Positions 39,321 to 47,943 of a stretch of 64,000 bases of DNA are shown here, in pieces. Each line of letters begins with the position of its first letter. Position 1 is the stretch's first letter. Below the pieces are notes generated by a model that saw nothing but the letters and a program-made list of their open reading frames with translations, did no database searches and had not been told where the DNA came from. The stretch covers positions 204,689-268,688 of the forward strand of contig NZ_FOGP01000004.1 in the NCBI RefSeq assembly GCF_900111255.1, read 5' to 3'. This DNA is from Parafannyhessea umbonata. Its GTDB lineage: Bacteria; Actinomycetota; Coriobacteriia; Coriobacteriales; Atopobiaceae. Position numbers and translations under genes: made by a program.

Positions 39321-40295
39321 CTAGGTGACGTTGCCGGTTGTTGCGGTCGAGCTGCCGTACAGGAACTCTCGCCAGCGTGGGAGCTCGCGCAGGGCCTGGG
39401 CGTGGCCCATCTTGTATGCCTGCTGCAGTTCCACGGTGTCGAGGTTGGTGCTCGAGACCGGCATGAAGTCCGGGCGGACCCACAGGAGGTCGCCGGCGCG
39501 CTCCATGCGCTCAAGGCGATCGAGCTCGGCGTTGTATCGCTCCCAACGGGTGAGAAGTGCGTTGCGAAGGTACGGATGGCTTTTGCCCAGACGGGCGATG
39601 ACCTTGCGCTCGCGATCGGTGGGAGGCTGCTTGCGGTATCCCGCGGGCCTCGTCGCGACGAAGAAGAACTTCTTGTAGTCGGCTTCCTCAGCCATGTGAA
39701 GCGGGATGCCGGCGCCCTTGCCCAGGCCGCCGTCGAGGAAGGTTTGCCCATCGATGGGCTCGGGCTTCATCATGATGGGAAGCGTCGAGCTCGCGCGAAC
39801 GCAGCGGATGAGCGACCACACGTCGGGCATGTCGTCTTTGGTGAAGGTCACGGTCCGGCCCGTGTCCCGCTCGAACGCCTGGATGGCGATCTTTGCGGGG
39901 TTGTCCGAGAACGCTCGGAAGTTGAACGGTAGGTAGCCGTCTTCGATACAGCCCTCGTAGAGGTAGTCTGCGTTGAAGTAGCCCTTTCCGCGCAGGAAGA
40001 AGCCGAGGCCTCCGACCCCCTCGTTTCCGGGCGTTGCGAGGAAGGCCTGCTCGACGCGGCGTCGGTCGCGGCTCACGTAGTTGACGGTGTGACTGGCGCC
40101 TGCGGAGAGGCCGCACACGAAGTCGAAGTAGATGTGGTTCTCCAGCAAAGCGTTGGCAATGCCGGCCGTGTAGGCACCGCGGTAGCCGCCGCCCTCAAAC
40201 ACCAGGGCGCAGTCGTGAATCATGCCCTCTGTGGAAACGTCGAATACGGAGCCGTCGCGAGGCTCGCTGACGAGACCTTTGGCTTCGTCGCTCAT
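39321..40295 (-). CDS. Patatin-like phospholipase
   Basis: A 324-residue lipid acyl hydrolase of the patatin family. It has the oxyanion hole GGGYRG (35-40), the nucleophile Ser64 in GLSAG, and the Asp188 of the DGG motif, forming the Ser-Asp dyad. There is no signal peptide, so it acts in the cytoplasm or at the inner membrane face. It is upstream of xth by 8 nt. The divergent sirtuin gene lies 122 nt away. Confidence 0.9.
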   Translation of the reverse strand: MSDEAKGLVSEPRDGSVFDVSTEGMIHDCALVFEGGGYRGAYTAGIANALLENHIYFDFVCGLSAGASHTVNYVSRDRRRVEQAFLATPGNEGVGGLGFFLRGKGYFNADYLYEGCIEDGYLPFNFRAFSDNPAKIAIQAFERDTGRTVTFTKDDMPDVWSLIRCVRASSTLPIMMKPEPIDGQTFLDGGLGKGAGIPLHMAEEADYKKFFFVATRPAGYRKQPPTDRERKVIARLGKSHPYLRNALLTRWERYNAELDRLERMERAGDLLWVRPDFMPVSSTNLDTVELQQAYKMGHAQALRELPRWREFLYGSSTATTGNVT

Positions 40296-40417
40296 GCGTG
40301 TGACCTTCCTTCCTCTGCCTCCCTAGAAGGTACCCGTTTGGCGCTTCGCTAAGCAAGCGGGCGCGTCGCCTTCCGAAGTGTTAACGTTGGCCCAAGACAC
40401 TCGATTGAGGGGGGCAC

Positions 40418-41161
40418 ATGGCACAGGTCATTCGCGATTGCGCGCAGGCTGCCGAGGAGCTGAGGGGCATCGTCGAGCAAGCACGGGACGTCGTCTTCTT
40501 TGGTGGTGCGGGCGTGTCGACGGCAAGCGGAATCCCCGACTTCCGAAGCGAGAACGGACTGTACAACCAGCACTTCTCCAGCAAGTACTCTCCGGAGGCG
40601 CTCCTGAGCCACCAGATCTGGCGCGATGATCCCGAGGCGTTCTACGACTTCTACCGCAAGATGATGTGCGCGCCTGAGGCGCGCCCCAACCAGGCCCATC
40701 TGAAGCTCGCGGAGCTCGAGGAGCAGGGCAAGGTGTCGGCGGTCATCACCCAGAACATCGATGGGCTCCATCAGATTGCCGGCTCGCGCAACGTCATCGA
40801 GCTCCATGGATCGACCCACCGCAACTACTGCGTATCCTGCGGCGCTGGCTACGACGAGGAGTGGATGCTCCAGACCGACGGCATCCCTCGCTGCGAGAAG
40901 TGCGGATCTATCGTCAAGCCCGACGTCGTCCTGTATGGCGAGTCGCTCGACGAGTCGAACATCACCCGCGCCGTCAGGGCGATTAGCTCCTGTGACGTGC
41001 TGATCGTAGGAGGGACCTCGCTCGTGGTCTATCCCGCGGCGGGCCTCGTCCAGTACTTCCAGGGCAAGAAGCTCGTCATCTGCAACCTCGAGCCCACGCC
41101 GCAGGACGCCCAGGCCGATCTGCTGTGCGCCTGTGACATCGCTGGAGCCTTCGACTGGTAG
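40418..41161 (+). CDS. Sir2-family NAD-dependent protein deacylase
   Basis: A 247-residue sirtuin that removes acyl groups from lysines using NAD. It has the Rossmann start GGAGVSTASGIPDFRS, TQNIDGLH, the catalytic His in IELHGSTH, and zinc cysteines CVSC and CEKC. KPDVVLYGE and VGGTSLVVYPAA are family standard. The length is normal for bacterial CobB. AGGGGGGC precedes the ATG by 4 nt. It stands alone and divergent from the patatin gene. Confidence 0.93.
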   Translation: MAQVIRDCAQAAEELRGIVEQARDVVFFGGAGVSTASGIPDFRSENGLYNQHFSSKYSPEALLSHQIWRDDPEAFYDFYRKMMCAPEARPNQAHLKLAELEEQGKVSAVITQNIDGLHQIAGSRNVIELHGSTHRNYCVSCGAGYDEEWMLQTDGIPRCEKCGSIVKPDVVLYGESLDESNITRAVRAISSCDVLIVGGTSLVVYPAAGLVQYFQGKKLVICNLEPTPQDAQADLLCACDIAGAFDW

Positions 41162-41301
41162 CGCGCTCATCCGGCCGTTCGCGTTACGGATAATGCGCAG
41201 CTTTTGGTGAGGGGGCGCAGACCCGCTACAATCAGGAAGACGAAAGGGGACCGTGGGTTGTGGTGACCTGGCCCCACGCTACTCTTGGAGGATCCGATCC
41301 C

Positions 41302-42726
41302 ATGCTTCGTGAAGACTATTCCGTCTGGCGCTGCGGCCGCCACGAGCTTTCGCTCGCCCGCCCGCGCGTCATGGGCATCCTCAACGTCACCCCGGACTCG
41401 TTCTCGGATGGTGGCAAGAACCTTGATCCCCAGAAGGCCGTCACCCGCGCCCTCCAGATGCTGGACGAGGGTGCCGACATCATCGACGTTGGAGGCGAGT
41501 CCACGAGGCCGGGCTTTACGCCCGTCTCTCCCGACGAGGAGGCCGGGCGCATCGTCCCGGTCATCCGTGGCATCCTCGAGGCGGCTCCCACTGCGATCAT
41601 CTCGGTAGACACGCGCCACGCGCCCGTCGCCAAGGTGTGCGCGCGACTGGGCGTCTCGATCATCAACGACGTCAACGGGTTCTCCGACCCGGCGATGGTC
41701 CAGGTTGCGGCCGAGACCGGCCTGGGATGCATTGTCATGCACTGGAACAAGCTGGGCGCCGGCAGCAGCCGTCGCTCCGTCACGCTCGACTCCGTCCGTC
41801 CCGCGCGCTCGGTTCCCACCAGCACGCGCCGATTCACCCTGCCCGAAGAGGCACCCATCATGCGCGAGATCATGGGCTTCTTGGGCGACCAGGCTCGCAT
41901 CCTCATGCGTGCGGGCGTCAAGCGCGAGTGCATCTGCGTCGACCCGGGCCCTGGCTTCGACAAGACGGCTGACGAGGACGTCGTCATCCAGCGCGCCACG
42001 CGCAAGCTCACCTCGATGGGCTACCCCGTCTGCTGCGCGCCTTCCCGCAAGCGCTTCGTCGGCGCAATCTCGGGAGTAACCGAGGCTCCGCAGAGGGACT
42101 TCGCCACGGCCGGCGTCGTGCTCTCGGCGGTCGAGGGCGGCGCGCGTGTCCTGCGCGTCCACGACGTCGCGGGTACGGCCCAGGCGGTCAACTCCTATTG
42201 GGCGGTCGCCAAGAACGACGCGCGCCAGGGCTTCATCTCGCTCGGCTCGAACGTGGGCGACCGCATCGGCCACCTCACCCAGGCCGTCAGGCTCATCAAC
42301 GAGATCCCCCTCACCTGTGTGGTCCAGGTCTCCCACGCCTACGAGACGGAGCCGGCCTACGGAATCGCGACTCCGGTCGTCAACGCCGTCGCGGAGATCA
42401 GGACCGAGTTGCACCCGACCGTCCTGGTCGAGGCACTCATGGACGTCGAGGCCAAGCTCAAGCGCGTTCGCGACCCGCGCATGGCGGGTCACGGCCCTCG
42501 CACCATCGACTGCGACCTGTGCTGGGTCGAGGACGAGGAGCACGCCGGCGCCAAGCTCACGCTCCCGCACCCCCACCTGGGCGAGAGAGACTACGTCCTG
42601 GTCCCGATGGAGGACCTCATGCACGATCCCGCGCGCTTCCTCATTCATGCGGGCGTGCCCGTCTACGCTCCGGGCGACCGCGTCGGTCACGTTACCGCCG
42701 AGATTGGCGAGCTCGACTGGCAGTAG
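41302..42726 (+). CDS. Dihydropteroate synthase - HPPK fusion
   Basis: A 474-residue bifunctional folate enzyme. The N-terminal part (to about 320) is dihydropteroate synthase with GILNVTPDSFSDGG, DVGGESTRPG and SRKRF. The rest is 6-hydroxymethyl-7,8-dihydropterin pyrophosphokinase with ISLGSNVGDR and the HPPK signature GPRTIDCDL. HPPK normally acts just before the synthase, so the fusion joins two consecutive steps. The order is DHPS first, HPPK second. GGAGG lies 10 nt before the ATG at 41302. A biotin-ligase-like gene follows after 79 nt. Confidence 0.93.
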   Translation: MLREDYSVWRCGRHELSLARPRVMGILNVTPDSFSDGGKNLDPQKAVTRALQMLDEGADIIDVGGESTRPGFTPVSPDEEAGRIVPVIRGILEAAPTAIISVDTRHAPVAKVCARLGVSIINDVNGFSDPAMVQVAAETGLGCIVMHWNKLGAGSSRRSVTLDSVRPARSVPTSTRRFTLPEEAPIMREIMGFLGDQARILMRAGVKRECICVDPGPGFDKTADEDVVIQRATRKLTSMGYPVCCAPSRKRFVGAISGVTEAPQRDFATAGVVLSAVEGGARVLRVHDVAGTAQAVNSYWAVAKNDARQGFISLGSNVGDRIGHLTQAVRLINEIPLTCVVQVSHAYETEPAYGIATPVVNAVAEIRTELHPTVLVEALMDVEAKLKRVRDPRMAGHGPRTIDCDLCWVEDEEHAGAKLTLPHPHLGERDYVLVPMEDLMHDPARFLIHAGVPVYAPGDRVGHVTAEIGELDWQ

Positions 42727-42805
42727 CCGCATCACATGTACGATGACCTGGCGGCGCCCCTCGTGGGCGCCGCTTCCCCTGAGTTTCCAAGCAAAGGAGA
42801 AGAAC

Positions 42806-43363
42806 GTGGCCGATTCGCTCGATAGTCTCACGGCGACCGTCCGTCCCGACGTCCCCATGCAGATGTACACCTGCGTCCAGCACGTCATGGCGCTCGGCTG
42901 CGTCCGCGCGCTGCGCGACGCTGGCCTCGAGGCGCACATTGTCTGGCCGGCAGGGGTTGCGGTCGATGGCGAGGAGGCGCTTCACGTGAGGGCCCGTGCC
43001 GGCTACGAGGAGGGCCTCTTTGCCGAGGTGACCCTAGCTGCGACGGAGCGGGGCACGTCTCTTCTGGCACAGAGGAGGCGGCTTCTTTCCGAGGCCCTTG
43101 AGGCCAGCGCGCGCGAGTGGGAGGCCTCCCTGCGCAGGGCGGGCACCGTTGCTGGCCCCCTGGCCCCCGTTTTGGACGAGTACTTCTCGCTCCTGCTTCT
43201 TGCCCAGAAGGAAGTGGACGTCGTCTACCCCAACGGAAACCTGTGCGCCCGCGGCGTGCTCGCCGGCATGGACGTGTGGGGGAGGGCCGCGGTTCGCACC
43301 GCGTCCGGTCGCGTCGTGGACATCTCGCCCGAGCAGGCGAGCCTCAGGGGCGCGACCGCCTAG
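42806..43363 (+). CDS. Degenerate biotin-protein-ligase-like protein
   Basis: A 185-residue protein that resembles part of the BirA catalytic domain: LTATVRPDVP, WPAGVAVDGEEAL (compare KWPNDV in BirA) and a C-terminal MDVWGRAAVRTASGRVVDI barrel strand. The N-terminal helix-turn-helix and the biotinyl-AMP loop GRGRRGR are absent and the Asn-Asp of the WPND motif is lost, so ligase activity is doubtful. AAAGGAG lies 7 nt before the GTG at 42806. It may be a former ligase with a new role. Confidence 0.5.
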   Translation: MADSLDSLTATVRPDVPMQMYTCVQHVMALGCVRALRDAGLEAHIVWPAGVAVDGEEALHVRARAGYEEGLFAEVTLAATERGTSLLAQRRRLLSEALEASAREWEASLRRAGTVAGPLAPVLDEYFSLLLLAQKEVDVVYPNGNLCARGVLAGMDVWGRAAVRTASGRVVDISPEQASLRGATA

Positions 43364-43428
43364 CTGACGGGGACGCTCGAAGTCCGCTCGCGCTCGGCCG
43401 CGTTGCGATGCCTGGCTTCTGGGCGCGT

Positions 43429-44223
43429 CTACTTGCGCGCCGCGCGCTTCGCGGCGCGGTGGCGCCAGATGCTGTAGATGCCTCGTACGGTGAGGTCCGG
43501 GTCGATGGTGTCAAACATGTCGGTCGCACGGGTGATCTCCTCGGCGAGTCCGCCCGTGCCGACGACCGTCGCGTCTGGCTCCCCGAGCTCAGACTTGATG
43601 CGGGCCACCAGCCCCTCGGCGGCACAGGCCGCGCCAATCACGATGCCCGATTGGACGGCGCACTCGGTGGAGACTCCCAAGGCGTGCTCTGGCGCCACAA
43701 GGGGAACGCTCGAGAGCTTTGCCGCGCGCTCGAAGAGCGAGTTGGCCGACAGCAGGAGGCCCGGCATGATCACGCCACCTCGGAAGGTGCCCGTCTTGTC
43801 GACGACGTCGATGTTCGTGGCGGTGCCGAAGTCGACCACGATGGTCGAGGGGCCATAGCTGTCTCGGGCGGCCACCGCGTTCGCGATGCGGTCGGCGCCA
43901 ACCTGGCGCGGATCGGGAATGCCGACGGCGATGCCGCAGTCGCGGGTCGCGTCGACCATCAGGACGTCCTCCGCCTTGAGGACGTTGGTCATCATGTAGC
44001 TCCACTGCTGCGAGAGGATGGGGACGACGCTCGAGATCGCGACGTCGGTCACGCTCTCCATCTTCATTCCCAGCATCAGGAAGTAGCCAAACAGGCGCTC
44101 GTGCAGCTCGTCTGCCGTGTCGGTACGGTCGGTCGCCATGCGCCACTGGACGACGAGCTCGCCTCCCTCGTCGAAGAGGCCAAGGGTGGTCTGCGTGTTT
44201 CCTACGTCTACGGTCAGGAGCAT
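43429..44223 (-). CDS. coaX: Type III pantothenate kinase
   Basis: First step of CoA synthesis, pantothenate to 4'-phosphopantothenate. The 264-residue ASKHA-fold protein shows the N-terminal [41 protein letters not shown] and GGVIMPG. Type III enzymes are not inhibited by CoA and need a monovalent cation. GGAGG lies 8 nt before the ATG at 44223; a longer frame adds 50 residues unlike the family. It converges on the biotin-ligase-like gene. Confidence 0.95.
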   Translation of the reverse strand: MLLTVDVGNTQTTLGLFDEGGELVVQWRMATDRTDTADELHERLFGYFLMLGMKMESVTDVAISSVVPILSQQWSYMMTNVLKAEDVLMVDATRDCGIAVGIPDPRQVGADRIANAVAARDSYGPSTIVVDFGTATNIDVVDKTGTFRGGVIMPGLLLSANSLFERAAKLSSVPLVAPEHALGVSTECAVQSGIVIGAACAAEGLVARIKSELGEPDATVVGTGGLAEEITRATDMFDTIDPDLTVRGIYSIWRHRAAKRAARK

Positions 44224-44423
44224 GGAGTCCTCCGGTGAGCGCGGTGGTTTTATTCGGGCGCCGTGCCGCCGGCAGGGCGTCCCTCTTGGAGTGTAGCAAC
44301 TGCGGGATGGGAGCCGTGGCACAAACTGCAGGTTCTTCTCCACCGGCTCGCCACATAATCGGGGGCATTGCATTTAGTTCTGGAAATGGCCCGACCTTGC
44401 GTGCTACTATTCAAAAGCTTGAG

Positions 44424-44476
44424 GCCCCTGGTCGGAACCAGGGGCAGTACCATCCTCGCCTGGTCGGAAACCAGGC
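44424..44476 (+). promoter_or_regulatory. Twin-hairpin leader of rpmE
   Basis: Two stem-loops with near-identical loops lie 19 nt before the L31 start. The first is GCCCCTGGT-CGGA-ACCAGGGGC (44424-44445), the second GCCTGGT-CGGAA-ACCAGGC (44458-44476). Repetition of TGGTCGGAA-CCAGG suggests a protein-binding RNA, as in known autoregulatory L31 leaders of several bacterial lineages. TACTAT at 44405-44410 may be the -10. Confidence 0.65.
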
Positions 44477-44495
44477 CAATCAAAGGAGTCCTGAG

Positions 44496-44921
44496 ATGAA
44501 GCAAGGCATCCATCCTGACTACGTGGAGTGCACCGTCCGCTGCACCTGTGGCAACACCTGGACCACGCGTTCCACCAAGAGCGAGATGACCGTCGACCTG
44601 TGCGACAAGTGCCACCCGTTCTACACTGGCCAGCAGAAGCTCGTCGACACCGGCGGACGCGTCCAGCGCTTCTCCGACAAGTTCGGTGGCGCAGCTGCTG
44701 CCCAGCTCAAGAAGGCCCAGGAGGCCAAGGCTGCTAAGGCCGCCAAGGCTGCCGAGGAGGCCGCTGCCAAGAAGGCTGCCAAGGAGGCCAAGGCCGCAGA
44801 GAAGGCCAAGCGTGCTGCCGAGTACGCCAAGAAGGCTGAGGCACAGGCTGCCAAGCAGGCCGAGCAGGAGGCCGCTGAGGCCGAGGCTGCCGCAGAGACC
44901 GTCGAGGAGTCTGCCGAGTAG
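44496..44921 (+). CDS. rpmE: Ribosomal protein L31 with Ala/Lys-rich extension
   Basis: A 141-residue protein whose first 70 residues are L31: [16 protein letters not shown], zinc cysteines (CTCGN and [11 protein letters not shown]), and a usual end at FSDKFG. The remaining 70 residues consist of Ala, Lys and Glu repeats, a coiled-coil-like tail about as long as the core. Cysteine-containing L31 is the zinc-bound form. AAAGGAG lies 7 nt before the ATG. It is preceded by the twin-hairpin leader and followed by a terminator, so it is monocistronic. Confidence 0.93.
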   Translation: MKQGIHPDYVECTVRCTCGNTWTTRSTKSEMTVDLCDKCHPFYTGQQKLVDTGGRVQRFSDKFGGAAAAQLKKAQEAKAAKAAKAAEEAAAKKAAKEAKAAEKAKRAAEYAKKAEAQAAKQAEQEAAEAEAAAETVEESAE

Positions 44922-44950
44922 GCTCTCGCGTACGCACTGCATACCGCAGG

Positions 44951-44983
44951 GGGGAGGTCGACGTTGGTCGGCCTCCCCTTTTT
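44951..44983 (+). terminator. rpmE terminator
   Basis: GGGGAGGTCGAC pairs with GTCGGCCTCCCC (12 positions, one G-U), followed by TTTTT. Confidence 0.9.
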
Positions 44984-45102
44984 GCGGGAACGACGCTCGC
45001 CGGGGCTCGCCCGTGCGAGGGAAGGGGTAACGTGCGGCCGGCTTGGGTAAAATCCCCTTGCACATCGGCCGCATCGGTGCCATTGACCAGAGGAGCTCTC
45101 AC

Positions 45103-46536
45103 ATGACATGCGTTCTGCCTGACACCTCCGCCATCAAGACCGACCTGCTCATCGTGGGTGCCGGTCCCGCCGGCATCTTCACCGCGCTGGGACTCCTGCG
45201 CAAGGGCGATTGCCGCTCGATCACGATGGTCGAGAAGGGGCTGCCCATCGAGCGCCGCTCGTGTCCCAAGCAGAAGGTCGGCCACTGCGTCCACTGCAAG
45301 CCCTGCCGCATCACCACGGGCTTCAGCGGCGCCGGTGCGTTCTCGGACGGCAAGCTCTCGCTCTCGCATGAGGTTGGCGGCGACCTGCCCGAGCTCATCG
45401 GGGCGGACCTCGCGCAGGAGACCATCAAGAGGGCCGATGACATCTATCTCGAGTTTGGTGCCGACACGCACGTCGAGGGCGTCGGCCGCAAGGACGAGGT
45501 TGCGGCTATCCGGCGCCGCGCCATCAAGGCCGGCCTCAAGCTGGTCGACTGTCCCATCCGCCACCTGGGAACCGAGAAGGCCCAGACCATCTACGGCAAG
45601 ATCGAGCAGGAGCTCCTTGCTGCCGGCGTGAACATCATCTTCGAGCACGAGTGCGTCGAGATACTCATCGAGGACGAGAGGTGCCGAGGCGCCGTCATCG
45701 CGGCGGTCGGCAACCACAGCGACCTCACGCGGATCGAGGCAAAGGAGACCGTCGTCTGCACCGGCCGCCGTGGCGCGCTCTGGTTTGACGAGATGTGCAG
45801 CCAGCACGGCATTAGCCACTCCGCCGGCCCCGTTGACCTGGGCGTGCGCGTCGAGGTCCGCAACGAGATCATGGACGAGGTCAACGACGTCCTCTACGAG
45901 TCCAAGCTCGTGGGCTATCCCGACCCCTTCCGCAACAAGGTCCGCACGTTCTGCCAGAACCCCGGAGGCTTCGTTAGCCAGGAGAACTACGACGGCGGTC
46001 TCGCTGTGGTTAACGGGCACTCGTACAAGGAGCTCAAGAGCCCCAACACCAACCTCGCCATCCTCGCGACCTTCAACTTCCGCGAGCCGTTCAACGAGCC
46101 CATCGTATACGCCCAGAACGTCGGCCGCCTGGTGAACATGCTGGGCGCGGGCCACATTCTGGTGCAGCGCTTCGGCGACATCCTCGACGGCAAGCGCACC
46201 TGGCCCAAGGAGCTCAGCCAGTCCAACGTCGTGCCCACGCTCAAGGATGCCGAGGCCGGCGACATCACCGCGGCCATGCCGTATCGCGCGATGACCGAGA
46301 TCATCGAGTTCATCAAGGCCGTCGACATCGTCGTCCCCGGCTTCGCCTCCGACGAGACGCTGCTCTACGCGCCGGAGCTCAAGTTCTACAGCAACCGCGT
46401 CAAGATGGACGAGCGCTTCGACACCAACATCGAGCACCTCCACTGCCTGGGCGACAGCTCCGGTTGGACGCGCGGCCTCATGATGTCGAGCGTCATGGGA
46501 CTGCTCATGGGAGAAGAGCTCGCAGGCCGGGCATAA
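45103..46536 (+). CDS. FAD-dependent oxidoreductase of unknown substrate
   Basis: A 477-residue flavoprotein. The Rossmann FAD motif LLIVGAGPAGIFTALGL starts at residue 14. A cysteine cluster (about residues 55-70; CPKQKVGHCVHCKPCRI) follows and could bind a metal or form disulfides. Near the C-terminus HLHCLGDSSGW closes the FAD site. It matches the FAD/NAD(P)-binding family often annotated as uncharacterised dehydrogenases. The ATG at 45103 follows AGGAGC by 6 nt; an upstream ATG adds 20 residues. It stands alone between rpmE and prfA. Confidence 0.8.
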   Translation: MTCVLPDTSAIKTDLLIVGAGPAGIFTALGLLRKGDCRSITMVEKGLPIERRSCPKQKVGHCVHCKPCRITTGFSGAGAFSDGKLSLSHEVGGDLPELIGADLAQETIKRADDIYLEFGADTHVEGVGRKDEVAAIRRRAIKAGLKLVDCPIRHLGTEKAQTIYGKIEQELLAAGVNIIFEHECVEILIEDERCRGAVIAAVGNHSDLTRIEAKETVVCTGRRGALWFDEMCSQHGISHSAGPVDLGVRVEVRNEIMDEVNDVLYESKLVGYPDPFRNKVRTFCQNPGGFVSQENYDGGLAVVNGHSYKELKSPNTNLAILATFNFREPFNEPIVYAQNVGRLVNMLGAGHILVQRFGDILDGKRTWPKELSQSNVVPTLKDAEAGDITAAMPYRAMTEIIEFIKAVDIVVPGFASDETLLYAPELKFYSNRVKMDERFDTNIEHLHCLGDSSGWTRGLMMSSVMGLLMGEELAGRA

Positions 46537-46575
46537 AGGCACTTTTCGCCGGAGGGACGTGACTCCCTTCGGACT

Positions 46576-46612
46576 GCTCTCCCCGCGGCTGGGCTTCGGT
46601 CGCGGGGAGAGC
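46576..46612 (+). other. Strong hairpin after the FAD oxidoreductase gene
   Basis: GCTCTCCCCGCG pairs with CGCGGGGAGAGC (12 bp) around a 13-nt loop, with no T run. It may be a Rho-assisted terminator or an RNA-stability element. Confidence 0.55.
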
Positions 46613-46723
46613 TGTGTACGGACGAAATACATGGATGCCGCGTGTAGCGGATATACCTGCATGAATATAAGTTCGCCGTAGGTGGTATCCTCACTACGCA
46701 AATATTTGAGCCGCGTCACCGCA

Positions 46724-46737
46724 CCCTCGGGCGAGGG
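46724..46737 (+). other. Leader hairpin upstream of prfA
   Basis: CCCTC-GGGC-GAGGG, ending 27 nt before the start codon. Confidence 0.4.
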
Positions 46738-46764
46738 GCGCCGCGGATTTGTTAGGAGAACAAC

Positions 46765-47832
46765 ATGCGTGACAAGCTAGAGAAGCTTATCGCCGCGTAT
46801 CAGGAGCTTGAGCAGAAGATGGTCGACCCGGCCGTCGTCTCGGATCCCAAGGAGTATGCGCGCATCGCCAAGGAGCACGCCAACCAGGCGGAGCTCGTCG
46901 CCAAGGCGCGCGAGTACCTCCAGGCAATCGACGACATCGAGGCCGCGAAGGAGATGCTGCACGAGACCTCCGACGCGGAGGAGAAGGAGATGCTCCAGGA
47001 GGACATCTCCTCCAACGAAGCAAAGCTCCCCGACCTCGAGGACGAGATCAAGTACCTGCTGATTCCGGCTGACCCCAACGACGACAAGGACACCATCGTC
47101 GAGATTCGCGCCGGCGTCGGCGGCGACGAGGCCGGCATCTTCGCGGGCGATCTCTTCAGCATGTACGAGCGCTTTGCGAGCTCGCGCGGCTGGAAGGTCC
47201 AGGTCCTCTCCTCGAGCCCCAGCGATTCGGGTGGTTTCAAGACCATCGAGTTCAAGGTCCTGGGCGAGAAGGTCTACTCCGTCATGAAGTACGAGAGTGG
47301 TGTCCACCGCGTGCAGCGCGTACCCAAGACCGAGTCCCAGGGCCGCATCCAGACCTCGACCGCGACCGTGGCCGTCCTGCCCGAGGCCGACGAGATTGAC
47401 ATCACCATTGCCCAGGAGGACCTGCGCGTCGACACCTATTGCGCCTCCGGTCCTGGCGGCCAGGGCGTCAACACGACCTATTCCGCCGTGCGCATCACGC
47501 ACCTGCCCACGAACACGGTCGTCCAGTCGCAGGACCAGCGCTCGCAGATCCAGAACCGTGAGGTCTGCATGCAGATGCTCCGTGCACGCCTGTACGAGAT
47601 GGAGCTCGAGAAGCAGCAGGCCGAGCAGGGCGCCGAGCGTCTCTCGCAGATCGGCCACGGCAACCGCTCCGAGAAGATCCGCACCTACAACCAGCCGCAG
47701 GATCGCGTGACCGACCACCGTATCGGCTTCAACAGCACCTACACCAGCGTCCTGCAGAACGACGGCCTCGCCTCCGTCATCGACGCGCTGGCAGCCGCCG
47801 AGCGCGCCGAGAAGCTTGCGCAGGCGGTCTAA
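46765..47832 (+). CDS. prfA: Peptide chain release factor 1
   Basis: Terminates translation at UAA and UAG. The 355-residue protein carries GPGGQGVN (GGQ at 231-233), the target of methylation by PrmC, and the typical C-terminal IGHGNRSEKIRTYNQPQDRVTDHR. It has a normal length and start MRDKLEKLIAAYQELE. TTAGGAG lies 7 nt before the ATG. Its modifying enzyme prmC is the next gene, as in most bacteria. Confidence 0.96.
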   Translation: MRDKLEKLIAAYQELEQKMVDPAVVSDPKEYARIAKEHANQAELVAKAREYLQAIDDIEAAKEMLHETSDAEEKEMLQEDISSNEAKLPDLEDEIKYLLIPADPNDDKDTIVEIRAGVGGDEAGIFAGDLFSMYERFASSRGWKVQVLSSSPSDSGGFKTIEFKVLGEKVYSVMKYESGVHRVQRVPKTESQGRIQTSTATVAVLPEADEIDITIAQEDLRVDTYCASGPGGQGVNTTYSAVRITHLPTNTVVQSQDQRSQIQNREVCMQMLRARLYEMELEKQQAEQGAERLSQIGHGNRSEKIRTYNQPQDRVTDHRIGFNSTYTSVLQNDGLASVIDALAAAERAEKLAQAV

Positions 47833-47852
47833 GTTTCGCAAAGCTTGCAGAG

Positions 47853-47883
47853 GCGGCGTCGGCTTGGGCCGGCGCCGCTTTTT
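47853..47883 (+). terminator. Terminator between prfA and prmC
   Basis: GCGGCGTCGGC pairs with GCCGGCGCCGC (one G-U), loop TTGG, followed by TTTTT. Confidence 0.8.
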
Positions 47884-47943
47884 CGTAGGAAGACTGGCCG
47901 GGCGCGAGGCGCGCCAATGGGGCCCGAATGGAAGTGTTGCAAC

